Positions 22,401 through 32,398 of a stretch of DNA of 64,000 bases are shown piece by piece; position 1 is the stretch's first letter, and every line of letters begins with the position of its first letter. This stretch comes from Lepus europaeus (taxonomy: Eukaryota > Chordata > Mammalia > Lagomorpha > Leporidae), in the NCBI RefSeq assembly GCF_033115175.1, contig NC_084827.1, positions 147,367,701-147,431,700 on the forward strand, written 5' to 3'. The position numbers and the translations under genes were made by a program. Under the pieces are notes generated by a model, which did no database searches, was not told the DNA's origin, and worked only from the letters and a program-made list of their open reading frames with translations.

Positions 22401-22784
22401 TTGTTTTTTGTTTTTTTTTTTTTTTTTTTAGAAAACTTTTATTTAATAAATATAAATTTTGAAAGTACAACTTTTGGATTATAGCAGTTTTTTCCCCTAT
22501 AACCACCCTCCCACTTGCAAACCATCCCATCTCCTACTCCCTCTTTCATCCCATTCTTCATCAAGATTCATCTTTAATTATCTTTATATACAGAAGATCA
22601 ACTTAGTATATGCTAAGTAAATATTTCAACAGTTTGCACTCACACAGACACACAAAGTATAAAGTACTGTTTGAAGACTATTTTTACCGTTAATTGTCAT
22701 AGCACAACACATTAAGGACAGAGGTCCCACATGGGGAGAAAGTGCACAGTGACTCCTTTAACTGCTGAGATAAATGATCACCCT
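22401..22784 (-). mobile_element. rabbit L1 3' UTR, antisense, 5'-truncated
   Basis: A T19 run (22411-22429) is followed by reverse 3' end text 'aacttttatttaataaatata', 'gaaagtacaacttttggatt', 'catcaagattcatctttaatt' and 'cagtttgcactcacacag'. This matches the 3' UTRs at 28826 and 56827. It holds only about 350 bases of L1 and no coding part. Confidence 0.9.
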
Positions 22785-22800
22785 GGAAATCTACTTTTTA
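22785..22800. repeat. right target-site duplication of the composite insertion
   Basis: Exact copy of the 16 bases at 22054-22069. Confidence 0.8.
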
Positions 22801-22955
22801 ATAGAAAGACAGTACTCATGAAGCTAAGGAGGACAGAAATTCTACTTTCTGGGGAATTCTGAGGGACAGACTTCTTAATGGGGTGTCACTTAGGTGTCGA
22901 AAGAAAAATTGGTGCATCACTCAAACATATTGTATCCACTACTCTTTTCTGTGCT

Positions 22956-23280
22956 TTTTTTTTTTTTAAGTTTATTTATTTGAAAGTTACAGAGAGAGGT
23001 AGAGACATAGAGAGAAAGGTCTTTCATCTGCTGGTTTACTTCCCAAATGGCCTCAATGGTCGGAGTTGGGCTGATCTGAAGCCAGGAGCCAGGAACTTCC
23101 CCTGGGTCTCCCACAATGGTGCAGGGGCCCAAGGATTTTGGACTTCCTCTGCTGCTTTCCAAGGTGCAGTAACAGAGAGCTCGATCGGAGGTGGGGCAGA
23201 CGGGACCTGAACCGGCGCCCATATGGGATGCCGGCGCTACAGGACAGGGCTTTAGCTCACTGCGGCACAATGTCAGCCCC
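22956..23280 (-). mobile_element. CSINE, full length, antisense
   Basis: T-run, then 'aagtttatttatttgaaagtt', 'gctgatctgaagccaggagcc', 'atatgggatgccggcgctac' and 'gcggcacaatgtcagcccc'. Several CpGs are kept, suggesting moderate age. Confidence 0.92.
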
Positions 23281-24104
23281 TTTTGTACCTCTTTTGAAGA
23301 GCCAATTCTGACGCTAAAGGAGGGACTTCCCATTTTTCTCTGAAGGCTCCCAGCCCTAGGCCTCTGTTTCCACCAGTTCTTATGGGCCCTGTTACTCCTG
23401 CAGACAACTGTGGCCATTAAGCCCTTTCTCCCCATGTCCAGGTACATGGAGGTGAGACCTCGGTCACGATCCACGCCTTCAGATACTGTGACAGAGTATG
23501 ATCACCAATAAGCTAATCCTGATCGCTTCTTTTCAGTCATCAAGTTCTGATGGCTTTGGGGGTATGCATTCTTGGTATTTTGACTTTTTTGTGTGTGTTG
23601 AACTATGTATACCCACATCCACACCTATCTGAGAGTTTATTACTCCATTAGATACGTGAATGATTCTTGGACACCCTTGGATAGAGCTCCAGCTCTTTAG
23701 CATGCCTGCAATCCTGTTTGCCCTCTTCTTTGGCTGATCCTTTCTCTCTTTATGGGTGCCGCTCAGCACCCATCATCTCCAGGAAGTGTCTGAGGTCCCA
23801 GAATGTACACAGGACATTTCATTTCTGTTCCCATATCACTTAAAATAGAATCATTCATGGATTCCACAAATATTTATTGAGCACTTATACTTATTAAAGT
23901 AACTCTATGAGCTTCACCACGTCAGGGCTTTCTGCTATAAAATAGACCTTGATAAATATTTGTTCAATTAAATATAGATTTAGTTTTAGGAAAAGGTTTA
24001 TTTGGTTACTCATGAATGAAATTGCTTTTGGAGAGGCAAAGTGATGTGACAAAAGAACAAAGACCCCACTGGCATTACAATAACTTCAGAATAACTTATT
24101 ATAG
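23281..24104. other. anonymous stretch with short L2-like ends
   Basis: 'ttccacaaatatttattgagc' (about 23860) and 'ccttgataaatatttgttcaa' (about 23946) look like opposite-facing L2 or MIR termini. The rest is unclassified and no gene is seen. Confidence 0.4.
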
Positions 24105-24325
24105 CTGGTGGTCAAGAGCCCGTATTTCAGTCAAACAGGCCAAGTTATGACGCTGGCTCCTGTGTTGGCTGGCTTAGTGCCATCTGGTCCAATAGCCACT
24201 CTTGTGTCTCACAACTAAGATAGAGATCGTAACACTGGCTGGATTCCAAGGTTATTGAGAGGATTAAATGAGGAAAGTCCAAGAGTGTGCTGTAAATTTC
24301 GCAGTGCCATACATATTTATTCAGA
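24105..24325 (+). repeat. MIR SINE fossil
   Basis: 'tgtgtctcacaactaagatag', 'ggttattgagaggattaaatg' and 'gcagtgccatacatatttatt' follow the distal MIR consensus. The proximal half is more diverged. Confidence 0.6.
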
Positions 24326-24356
24326 TTATTAGCCTCAACTTCACCATCCATTGAGC

Positions 24357-24510
24357 TTCTCAAACTTTAGTGTACATAGAAATCACCTGGGGACCTTGTT
24401 TCAAATGCAATTCCTGATGTGGTGGGGCTGGGGTGGAGCCCGAGATTCCGCATTGCTAACTAATATCATCAGGAATGCTAATGCCATGGCCCACAGACTT
24501 CACTTTGGTC
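24357..24510 (+). mobile_element. MER5-type hAT DNA transposon fossil (1)
   Basis: 'tctcaaactttagtgtacat', 'agaaatcacctggggacc', 'ggggctggggtggagcccg' and 'aggaatgctaatgccatgg' follow the MER5 (hAT-Charlie) non-autonomous pattern. Orientation is uncertain because these elements are partly palindromic. Confidence 0.75.
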
Positions 24511-24519
24511 TCGGCTAGA

Positions 24520-24698
24520 GTGTGGTTCTCAGATCTTTCAGTTCATCACAGTCTCCTGGCAGGCTTGTTAAAACATGATTGCTGGGCCCTGCACCTGCAG
24601 CTCCTGCTGTCAGGGGTGGGAGTGGGGCTGAGAACGTGCCTTGCCAGCAAACTCCCAGGTGATGCTAATGTTGCGGATCTGGGAACCACTGATCTAGA
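24520..24698 (+). mobile_element. MER5-type hAT DNA transposon fossil (2)
   Basis: It begins 'gtgtggttctcagatctttc', passes 'cagtctcctggcaggcttgtt', 'attgctgggccctgcacc' and 'cccaggtgatgctaatgttg', and ends 'gggaaccactgat'. Both termini fit MER5. It lies next to the first copy. Confidence 0.8.
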
Positions 24699-24825
24699 AA
24701 ACACAAGATTTGTTTTACTTGGAGAGTAAATTACATTGCTGTACTACAGGAAACAGGAATTGGAGGCTTAAGACTTGGACTCTGACTCAGATTTTAGTTC
24801 TGGTGCCTAAACACATTTAATATAA

Positions 24826-25698
24826 TTATTTTTAATTACCTTATTTCAGAGGCAAAGAGAGAAAGGGAGTTAGACAGAGACAGCCAGCCAGTTTCCCTTT
24901 GCTGGCTCAGTCCCCAAGTGCCTACAATGGCTGGGACTGAGCCAGGCTCTCAATCCAGGTCTCCCACTGAGGTGGCAAGGACCCAGCTGATGTGGGCAAT
25001 GCATATATTAATTTACACTCCAGGTTCTTGTCTCCTGCAGAGGTAAAAACACTATGCAGAGGCTAGTATTGTATGCAAATAGGAACAGAATGTATTTAAT
25101 AGTGAGGGAATAAACACACATTTACATGTAAGTGTGGGCTGCCTCCCCACACTGAGAAATTCCCAACAGGAGTGGGCCAAACAGTTGCCCATAAACGAGA
25201 GAGAGGAAAAAAAAACCCTTGAAAACAGTACCTCTGAGTGAGCACAGGAGCGATCCGTCCAAGACCAGTCTAGTGGAAAGAGAAAAGGAGAGCTGCACTT
25301 CCAACCGGATCCATGGCAGAAGGAGTTCTCCCGCCTTCCACCTCTTTTTGTAAGGAAGGGGGTGGCACCCTAATGGGATAAACAACCAGGGTGGGGTCTG
25401 AGCATGTGCCCTGGGCCTGGATTTGACAGGTGCCTCCTGGGAAGGTGGGCATACCAACCGGCAGTTAAAGAGATAGCATCACTTTCAGGGATGTAAGAGT
25501 TCCAGCTTGCCTAAGCTTTAACTAACTACCTAGTTACACCATGTCACACCTACTTGAGCCATCACCTGCTGCGTGCCAGGGTGTGCATTAGCAGGAAGCT
25601 GGTATCAGGAGTGGAGCTGGGACTCTAACCCAAGCACTTGGATCCGGGACTTGAGCATGCTAAATTGCCTCTTAACTGCTTGGCCGAATGCCTGCTCC
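24826..25698 (-). mobile_element. old CSINE split by an LTR-like insertion
   Basis: The 3' half (24826-24987) reads 'ccttatttcagaggcaaag' to 'ggtggcaaggacccagc'. The 5' half (25549-25698) continues 'tacttgagccatcacctgctg' to 'ttggccgaatgcctgctcc'. Other old CSINEs in the window run directly from one half to the other, so 24988-25548 is a later insertion. Confidence 0.8.
24988..25548 (-). mobile_element. putative solo LTR (endogenous retrovirus remnant)
   Basis: This 561-base insert interrupts the CSINE. Read on the minus strand it starts TGTGACATGG and ends CCCACATCA, the TG...CA form of LTRs. An ATTAAA polyadenylation signal lies at 25095-25100 (minus), followed by T-rich text. No gag, pol or env sequence accompanies it, so it would be a recombination-derived solo LTR. 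A 4-6 bp target duplication is expected; 'ccagc'/'cctac' is only a weak match. A 111-codon minus-strand frame within it is not a viral protein I recognise. It could instead be another inserted repeat. Confidence 0.5.
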
Positions 25699-26618
25699 TA
25701 ATTACCATTTTTAACAATAATGGGCTCTACTGTGTTCTTATGGGCTTTGCTTGGTCTGCAACAGCTGCAGTCACAATCTAACCCTTATCTGGGACTCCTG
25801 GCAAGGATTACCCTGACAGTCAATGAGATTTTGGCTCTTGAACAGGTAATTTTATCAGTTGAAGGCAAAGAAGAGAGGGAAAATATTTTGGTAAGGTTCT
25901 CATTAAGCATATTGAACACTGGCCCATATTTTGATAGCTTTTGCCATAAGAAATAAGCACCCTAGAATAATTCTCTTCATGGACCACGTGTTGGTACATT
26001 TCTGGGTTGGTATAAAAACACTTGGGTGACTGGCATGGATTATGTGACTCCTCAAGGGCTTAGAGCAAATCATTAAAAATAAGGACAGGAGGTCCATTGG
26101 TTCCATAATTAAAGCAAACATCAAAAAGAGGCAATATCAAACTATGCCAAACTGAATCTTCCTAGGCTTATTGGTAGTCTCCATTCTCTAGAGGGAGAGA
26201 CTTTGGCACATTCTGGAAGATCAGTCACCCTCCTTGTCAGCCTGGGACTCTTAGGCCGAACAACCCCTTCAGTTCACAGGAGAAAAGTGAAGCACTGATG
26301 GAAAAATCACACTTAATCCCAGAAATGGATCAACTGTTTGTATTCAATGTTTACCGCCATTTCTCCCCTGTAGAACCATGCGCTATGCTTTGGAAATGAA
26401 TTCAAGGGTGGTTCTAAGCACCAGGATATTCCTATTTTAAGAGAGGAGAGGATTTCTGTCGACAGTTGTACTAGAATCTGAACAGGATAACTGATCCATT
26501 AACCATGAACACTACCATGTGAGGAGGGAATACAGAGGAAATAGTGACTCGTTTTGGGGGAAGACATTGGAGAAAGCTTAAGGAGGATGTGGCATGTGGG
26601 CTGAGACTTTAAAAATTA
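25699..26618. other. anonymous stretch
   Basis: About 900 bases with no recognised repeat. A 78-codon plus frame (25720-25956) has no family signature. Confidence 0.4.
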
Positions 26619-26629
26619 AAAGGATTTCA

Positions 26630-26909
26630 CAGGTGGGCGTTCGACACCACTTGGGACACCTGCATCCCAGATTGGAGTGCCTGAGTTCACGTTCTGGATT
26701 CCAGTGTCTGCTTATGCACACCCTGTAGTGAGCAGGTGATGGCTCAGATACTTGGGTTCCTGCCACCCACGTGGGAGATCCAGATGGAGCTCCTGGTTCC
26801 TGGCTTCAGCCTGGTCTAGCCTGAGCTGTTGTGGGCATTTGGGAGGTGAACTAGCAGATGGAAGATCTCTCTCTACCTTTTGAATGAATAAAATTTAAAA
26901 AAAAAAATG
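26630..26909 (+). mobile_element. old CSINE with 11-bp target-site duplication
   Basis: 'gacaccacttgggacacctgc', 'cacccacgtgggagatcc' and 'cagcctggtctagcctgagc', ending 'tgaatgaataaaatttaaaaaa'. AAAGGATTTCA flanks it at 26619-26629 and 26910-26920, so its 5' loss happened at insertion or is family-typical. Confidence 0.9.
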
Positions 26910-26920
26910 AAAGGATTTCA

Positions 26921-27599
26921 GTAAATGGAGGCCCACTAAGGAGTTTATAGTCATAATTGTACTGAACCTGAAATTAAAGTTTGCATTTAATGTGCCTTTC
27001 TAACATTGTAAGGATTATGGCTCAATTTAGTGGTGTAAGATGCAGAAATATAGAAATGAAGTTCACCAAAGGAAATATTGTTACGTTTTGTTACATGAAA
27101 GGTCAATGGCTGCTTAGATGTTTTTAGGTTTTTGTGCTCTGACTGCCCTGAGAGCCAGTACAACTTTAGTTGCTGATCAGATGTCTCATCTGTTGATTGC
27201 CACCCCCCACCTGCATATTTCAAAAATAGAATTCAAGGCAACTATAAAGACTGGCAACTTCCGTAGGTACATGTCAACATGTGACATCACTGTGAATTAT
27301 TTCTTTACATCTTGCAGAGCTCTCTAGATTCTTTAAGAGTTGGACAAGATAAAACAAAGAAATAATAACTCATTTAAATGTACATATAAATTTGATGGAC
27401 CCAAGCTTATTTCTTTGCTCTCAGTGCCGACATACTTGCTTTAGGGCTCTACTGGACTGTCATGAACTTGACTGTTCCATTTCCTCACCTGAGCTAACCT
27501 AGACCTGTAATCTATTCTTTTGACCTCTCTCTCACCTTTTAGTTTTCTGACCTTTCGTCCTTTTGCACTCATGCACTAAGACTTCCACCCTACGTCAAC
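26921..27599. other. anonymous AT-rich stretch
   Basis: No gene, exon or repeat is recognised. Confidence 0.4.
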
Positions 27600-28489
27600 C
27601 CAACATCCAAGTCAACAGATTTGATCTCTTTGACTATAAATATGTGTTATCATGTTTAAGTACATTTCTTGTATGTCAGCATTTAAATTTTTTTAAATCC
27701 AATATGAAGATAACTGATTTTTAAATCGATGAGTGTAACTTGTTTATACTTATTGTGATTACTAATTTATTTGGGCATATTTTATCACCTTTTGGGGGGA
27801 ATGATTTTAGGTTTTTCTGTGTTTTTTCCCACCTTCTTAGCACAATTAATTTTTCTTTAGAAATGTTTTTTCTCCTTTCACAGTAGTACATTATTTCTCA
27901 TGCTCTCTTGGTTACCTTTTCATTTTTAAGATACCTGTTTAACAAGGTTTAACACTAACATTTTTGTTTTCCCTCACAATATAAGTACTATAGAATACTT
28001 GAACTATTGACAACCCCAACCCACAGTTCACACACTGCTGTCTAGAATTTTAGTTCCACCTTGTTTTTAGCCCCAATTAGTCACTATTATTTAAGTACAA
28101 TTTTAATTTCACATACATGTATAGAAAACACACAAATTGTAACTATATAACATAGAATATTTTCAAAAAGGGAACATAAGTCATCTAACAATCACCCGGA
28201 TAGAGAAACAGTACCTGTGCCTTTGACGCTCCACTTATGACCCATCTCAGTCACTATGCCCCCCTAAAGAACTGTTATCCTAATTTCTCCCATATTTCAT
28301 AGTTTTGGCTGTTTTGAAACTTATATGGATTCTTATGTTTGGCTTCTTTTCCTCAACATTATTTTTGTGAGATTCAGCCACATGTTTGGCATTACAGTAA
28401 TTTGTTCATTACCATTGCTAGAAAATATGCTGTTGTATGAATATATTCATATATACCTTATTTATTTTTTAAAAAAAGATTTATTTGAG

Positions 28490-28818
28490 GGGGCCAGCGC
28501 TGTGGTACAGTGGATTAATGCCCTGGCCTGAAGCTCCCGCATCCCATATGGGCATTGGTTCTATTCCCGGCTGCTCCTCTTCTCTTCCAGCTCTCTGCTA
28601 TAGCCTGGGATAGCAATAGAAGATGGCCCAACTCCTTGGGCCCCTGCACCCACGTGGGAGACCCAGAAGCTCCTGGCTCCTGGCTTCGGATTGGCACAGC
28701 TCTGGCCGTTGTGGCCATCTGGGGAGTGAACCATCGGACAGAAGACATCTCTCTCTCTCTGGCTCTCCTCTCTCTGTGTAACTCTGACTTTCAAATAAAT
28801 AAGTAAATCTTTATTTAA
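28490..28818 (+). mobile_element. CSINE at the 5' edge of an L1 insertion
   Basis: Full length from 'ggggccagcgctgtggtacag' to 'aaataaataagtaaatcttt' and an A9 run. It lies directly against the 5'-truncated L1 that starts at about 28826, in the same orientation, and inside the L1's target-site duplication. Confidence 0.93.
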
Positions 28819-28825
28819 AAAAAAA

Positions 28826-29722
28826 GACTTATAAGATTGCATGTACCAATGCCATCTCACTAGTCCAAGTGATCAATTTCAGTTCACAGTTGATCACACT
28901 GGTAGGTCTAAGAGTCAAAGGGATCACACAAACAAGACTAGTGTCTGCTAATACTAACTGATAAAATAAAAAAGGGAGAGAACGATCCAACATGGGAAAT
29001 GGGATACACAGCAAACTCATAGAATGGCAGATGTCCTAAACAGCACTCTGGCCTCAGAATCAGCCCTTAAGGCATTCAGATCTGGCTGAAGAGCCCATGA
29101 GAGTATTTTATGCATGGAAAGCCAAGACACTCTGTAAAACAAAAACAAAAACAAAAACAAAAAAACACCTAAATGAAAGATCTCTGTGAGTGGATCCCAG
29201 TAGAAAGAACGGGCCATCAAAGGAGGAGGTACCTTTCTCTGAAGGGAGGAGAGAACTTCCACTTTGACTATGACCCTGTCTAAATAAGATCAAAGTCGGT
29301 GAACTCAAGAGGCTTCCATAGCCTTGGAAACTCATGACTAGAGCCTAGGGAGATTGCTGACGCCATAAACAAGAGTGTCAAATTGTTAAGTCAACAACAG
29401 GAGTCCCTGTGTACTTACTCCTCATGTGGGATCTCTGTCCTTAATGTGTTGTCCAATGTGAAGTAATGCTATAACTAGTACTGAAACAGTATTTTACACT
29501 TTGTGTTTCTGTGTGAGTGCAAACTGATGAAATCTTTACTTAATATATACTAAATCGACCTTCTGTATATAAAGATAACTGAAAATGAATCTTGATGTGA
29601 ATGGAATGGGAGATGGAGTGGGAGATGGGAGGGGTGTGGGTGGGAGGGAAGTTATGGGGGGTAAAAAGCCATTGTAATCCATAAACTGTACTTTGGAAAA
29701 TTATATTTACTAAATAAAAGTT
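28826..29722 (+). mobile_element. rabbit L1, 5'-truncated to the 3' UTR
   Basis: It starts near 'agattgcatgtaccaatgcc', continues with 'agcactctggcctcagaatc', an (AAAAAC)n segment at about 29137-29165, 'gactagagcctagggagatt', a GGGAG-rich tract, and ends 'tactaaataaaagttttt' plus A7. A direct repeat of A7 followed by GATTTATTTGA occurs at 28471-28488 and 29726-29743. No ORF2 coding part is visible. Confidence 0.92.
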
Positions 29723-29725
29723 TTT

Positions 29726-30027
29726 AAAAAAAGATTTATTTGAAAGAGTTACAGAAATACACACACACACACACAGATGTATCTTCCATCTCCTTGTTTA
29801 CTTCCCAAATGGCTGCAATTGCCATGGCTGTGCCAGGCCAAAGAGACTCATCTGGGTCTCCCACCTGGGTGCAGGGGCTCAAGTTCTTGGGCTATTCTGC
29901 TGCTTTCCTAGGCACATTAGCAGGGAGCTGGATCAGAAGTGGAGCAGCCAGAATTTGAACTGGCATCCATATGAGGTGCTAGTGTAGCAGGCAGTGGCTT
30001 AACCCACTGTGCCACAACACCAGCCAC
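29726..30027 (-). mobile_element. CSINE, antisense, split near its tail by the L1/CSINE insertion
   Basis: 'aagatttatttgaaagagtt', a CA-rich run (29758-29775), 'ggctgtgccaggccaaagag' and 'cactgtgccacaacaccagcc'. Its A-tail region is also found at 28466-28488, on the far side of the L1/CSINE unit. It was the landing site for that insertion. Confidence 0.88.
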
Positions 30028-30092
30028 TCTATTCTTCTACTGATGGACATTTAAACTTGACTGTAGTTTGTCTATTAAAAATAGTCTATGAT

Positions 30093-31050
30093 CACAGCAG
30101 ACTCATAGAATGACAGATGTCCTAAATAGCACTCTGGCCTCAGAATCAGCCCTTAAGGCATTTGGATCTGGCTGAAGAGCCTATGAGAGTATTTTAGGCA
30201 TGGAAAGCCAAGACACTCTGGGAAAAAAAAAAAGATGAAGAAGAAGAAGACCTAAATGAAGGATCTCAGCGAGTGTGATCCCAGTGGAAAGAATGGGGCC
30301 ATCAAAGTAGGAGGTACCTTTCTCTGAAGGGAGGAGAGAACTTCCACTTTGACTATGGCCCTGTCGGAATAGGATCGAAGTCGGCGAACCCTAAAGGCTT
30401 CCATAGCCTCGGCAACTCATGGATAGAGCCTAGGGAGATTACTGACGCCATAAACAGGAGTTTTAAATTGTTAAATCAACATCAGGAGTCACTGTGTACT
30501 TACGTCCCATGTGGGATCTGTCCTTAATAGGTTATCCAAGGTGAAGCAATGATATAGCTAGTACTGAAACAGTATTTTTACACTTTGTGGTTATGTGTGG
30601 GTGCAAACTGATAAAATCTTTACTTAGTATATACTGAAGCGATCTTCTGTATATAAAGATAATTGAAAATGAAAAAAAAAACACCTTGGTGTTAAATTGG
30701 AAATTACATAGAAAAGTAATCAATCTTTTTAAAAAAATATCATGCAGCATCTCTGTCATTAATGTGAAGTACACTGTTATTTAATGCTATAACTAGTACT
30801 CCAACAGTATTTTTTCACTTTGTGTTACTATGTGAGGGCAAACTGTTGACATCTTTATATATACTAAACTGATTTCTCTGTGTATAAAGAGAATTGAAAA
30901 TGAATCTTGATGGGAATGGAAGGGGAGAGCGAGTGGGAAAGGGAAGGGTTGCAGGTAGGGGGGAAGTTGTGGGGGGGAAGCCTTTGTAATCCATAAGCTG
31001 TACTTTGGAAATTTATATTCATTAAATAAAAAAAAAGAAAGCAAAAAAAA
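30093..31050 (+). mobile_element. rabbit L1 3' UTR with internal partial duplication
   Basis: 30093-30683 runs from 'cacagcagactcatagaatg' to 'gataattgaaaatgaa'. After an A-run and about 55 bases of other text, the 3' UTR resumes upstream of that point at 30742 ('agcatctctgtcattaatgtg') and runs to the end 'attaaataaa' plus A-rich tail. AGTCTATGAT flanks the whole at 30083-30092 and 31054-31063. About 230 bases of 3' UTR are therefore present twice. Confidence 0.85.
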
Positions 31051-31250
31051 AAAAGTCTATGATGATCATATTGAATGTGTCTGTTGTACTCTTTCTGGGC
31101 ACATGCTTTTAGGCACACGTTCATATGTACCCTTTTCTGTTGGGTACACCTGGGGGTGGAATTGCTGTATCGTAAGACATAACCATTTATATTCTTACCA
31201 ATAGTGCATGAGAATTTCTGATTGTGAAATACCTGATCAAATTCTTTCCA

Positions 31251-31564
31251 TGGTTTTTACTTGCTAATCATTAGCTCATTTTTAGATAGGACTGATTTTT
31301 CCTGTGGAAATCTAAGTGTCTTGAGTTGTGATAAAGTACTAATGACTTCTGCACTTGCTTTTTTGGGAACTCGAAGTGTCAAGAATTTGGGCTTGGGATT
31401 CACAATCACGGCACATAGCCAACTATACAGTTTGAACCTCGTGCCTGGAAAGGACACAGACTTGGTGAATTCATTTCTCACTGGAGGAGTTTTTTCACCT
31501 TCACCCAAAGATTGAGGCAGACAGCGCCCTTGCCTGTTGTATCTTTGTGATAGTTTCTAGAGCT
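31251..31564. other. anonymous stretch
   Basis: An 84-codon plus frame overlaps an 83-codon minus frame. Neither has a recognised family, so no gene is called. Confidence 0.35.
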
Positions 31565-31790
31565 CGTCTTGATCCATACTTCCCTGTGGATGGAAGTGTT
31601 CGATGTCCATGCTGTGCCATGTGGTAGCCTCTGGTGCTCAGTGACCCACATGTGGTTCCTGAGTACTTGAAATGTAAGACTGAGAAACTGAGTTTTAAGT
31701 TTTATTTAATAAGTAACATAAATTTAAATAGTCACAGAAAGCTAGTGGCTGTCATACTGGATAGCAGAGTTCCAGGCTAGTTTTAATAGA
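31565..31790 (+). mobile_element. hAT-type DNA transposon fossil
   Basis: 'gatggaagtgttcgatgtcc', 'gtggtagcctctggtgctcag', 'cccacatgtggttcctgag', 'tacttgaaatgtaagactgag', 'ttttaagttttatttaat', 'aaatttaaatagtcac' and 'gctagtggctgtcatactgg' follow the common mammalian MER-type hAT element with an inverted-repeat structure. The exact name is not certain. Confidence 0.65.
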
Positions 31791-32150
31791 CTGTGTAATT
31801 CATTGAGGACCCAGGCTCCATATAGCAGCTGTAGTCCCAGCCTTTCTCTGTGAGCAGGCCTCGGCCATGTCTCCTTCCTGAAACTCTCAACTCCAGCCCC
31901 AGCAAGGTAGCTTTATACCCCTGACCGCCACAGCGTCTCTCAGAGTTGGCCTTACTTTCGTTGTTCTCTAAGCTTAGCTATGTATTGAATACTTATTCTT
32001 TTTCTTTGTAGTGCGAACTTTGGTCTGTTTTTCAGGTGGATAATAAGTAGCATAACTAATACAGAAGCAAGTCATTCAGAGATGCTCTAACTCCTGCCAT
32101 AACATGAAACTCCTCCCTTAAATGGGAGTTATTTTAACTTTAAGAAACTA
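31791..32150. other. anonymous stretch
   Basis: No gene or repeat is recognised. Confidence 0.4.
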
Positions 32151-32168
32151 AGAGAAATACCTATTTCT

Positions 32169-32380
32169 CTCTCTCTCTCTTTTTTTTTTTTTGAGAATAC
32201 AAATACAAGCACTTTATTTTAAAAAGCAAGCACAAAAGATCAGTGTAAATCCAAGAGTGTTTAAATGCTTCCATTTTGGAAAATTCAGTTAAGAACCTAT
32301 TTAAGTTTGTTTCCAGAAGCTAATGCCTCACTAGTCTCCACTAAGGAAAACAAATCCTAAAAATTAACATGGTTTTCAGT
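32169..32380 (-). pseudogene. retroposed mRNA 3' end (5'-truncated processed pseudogene)
   Basis: Read on the minus strand, non-repetitive sequence ends 'aaaataaagtgcttgtattt' and 'gtattctc', then an A13 tail. The AATAAA signal therefore sits about 20 bases before a poly(A). An 18-bp duplication with one mismatch flanks it: AGAGAAATACCTATTTCT at 32151-32168 and AGAGAAATACTTATTTCT at 32381-32398. This is the signature of L1-mediated retroposition of a cellular transcript's 3' UTR. The parent gene is not identified. A CT-rich run lies beside the tail. Confidence 0.65.
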
Positions 32381-32398
32381 AGAGAAATACTTATTTCT

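Larger units (their letters stand above)
27600..31250 (-). mobile_element. ancient L1M-type element (antisense) hosting a nested insertion stack
   Basis: The host text is in three pieces. 27600-28465 has 'ttatttgggcatattttatc', 'cattatttttgtgagattcagcc' and 'tgctgttgtatgaatat'. 30028-30082 has 'ctattcttctactgatggaca'. 31064-31250 has 'gttgggtacacctgggggtgg', 'aattgctgtatcg' and 'ccaatagtgcatgagaa'. Together they read as one reverse 3' region of an old mammalian L1. The gaps are filled by the CSINE and rabbit L1 insertions annotated separately. Confidence 0.6.

Noticed and set aside
22917..23474. 185-codon minus-strand frame as a gene
   Set aside because: Most of it translates a CSINE in its sense direction ('SELKPCPVAPASHMGAGSG' type text is seen in many CSINE frames here).
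25720..25956. retroviral coding remnant near the putative LTR
   Set aside because: The 78-codon frame shows no recognisable gag, pol or env motif and is separated from the LTR by CSINE sequence.
29137..29165. independent AAAAAC microsatellite
   Set aside because: It lies inside the rabbit L1 3' UTR, and the sister copy has an A-rich tract at the same place (about 30222), so it is part of the element.
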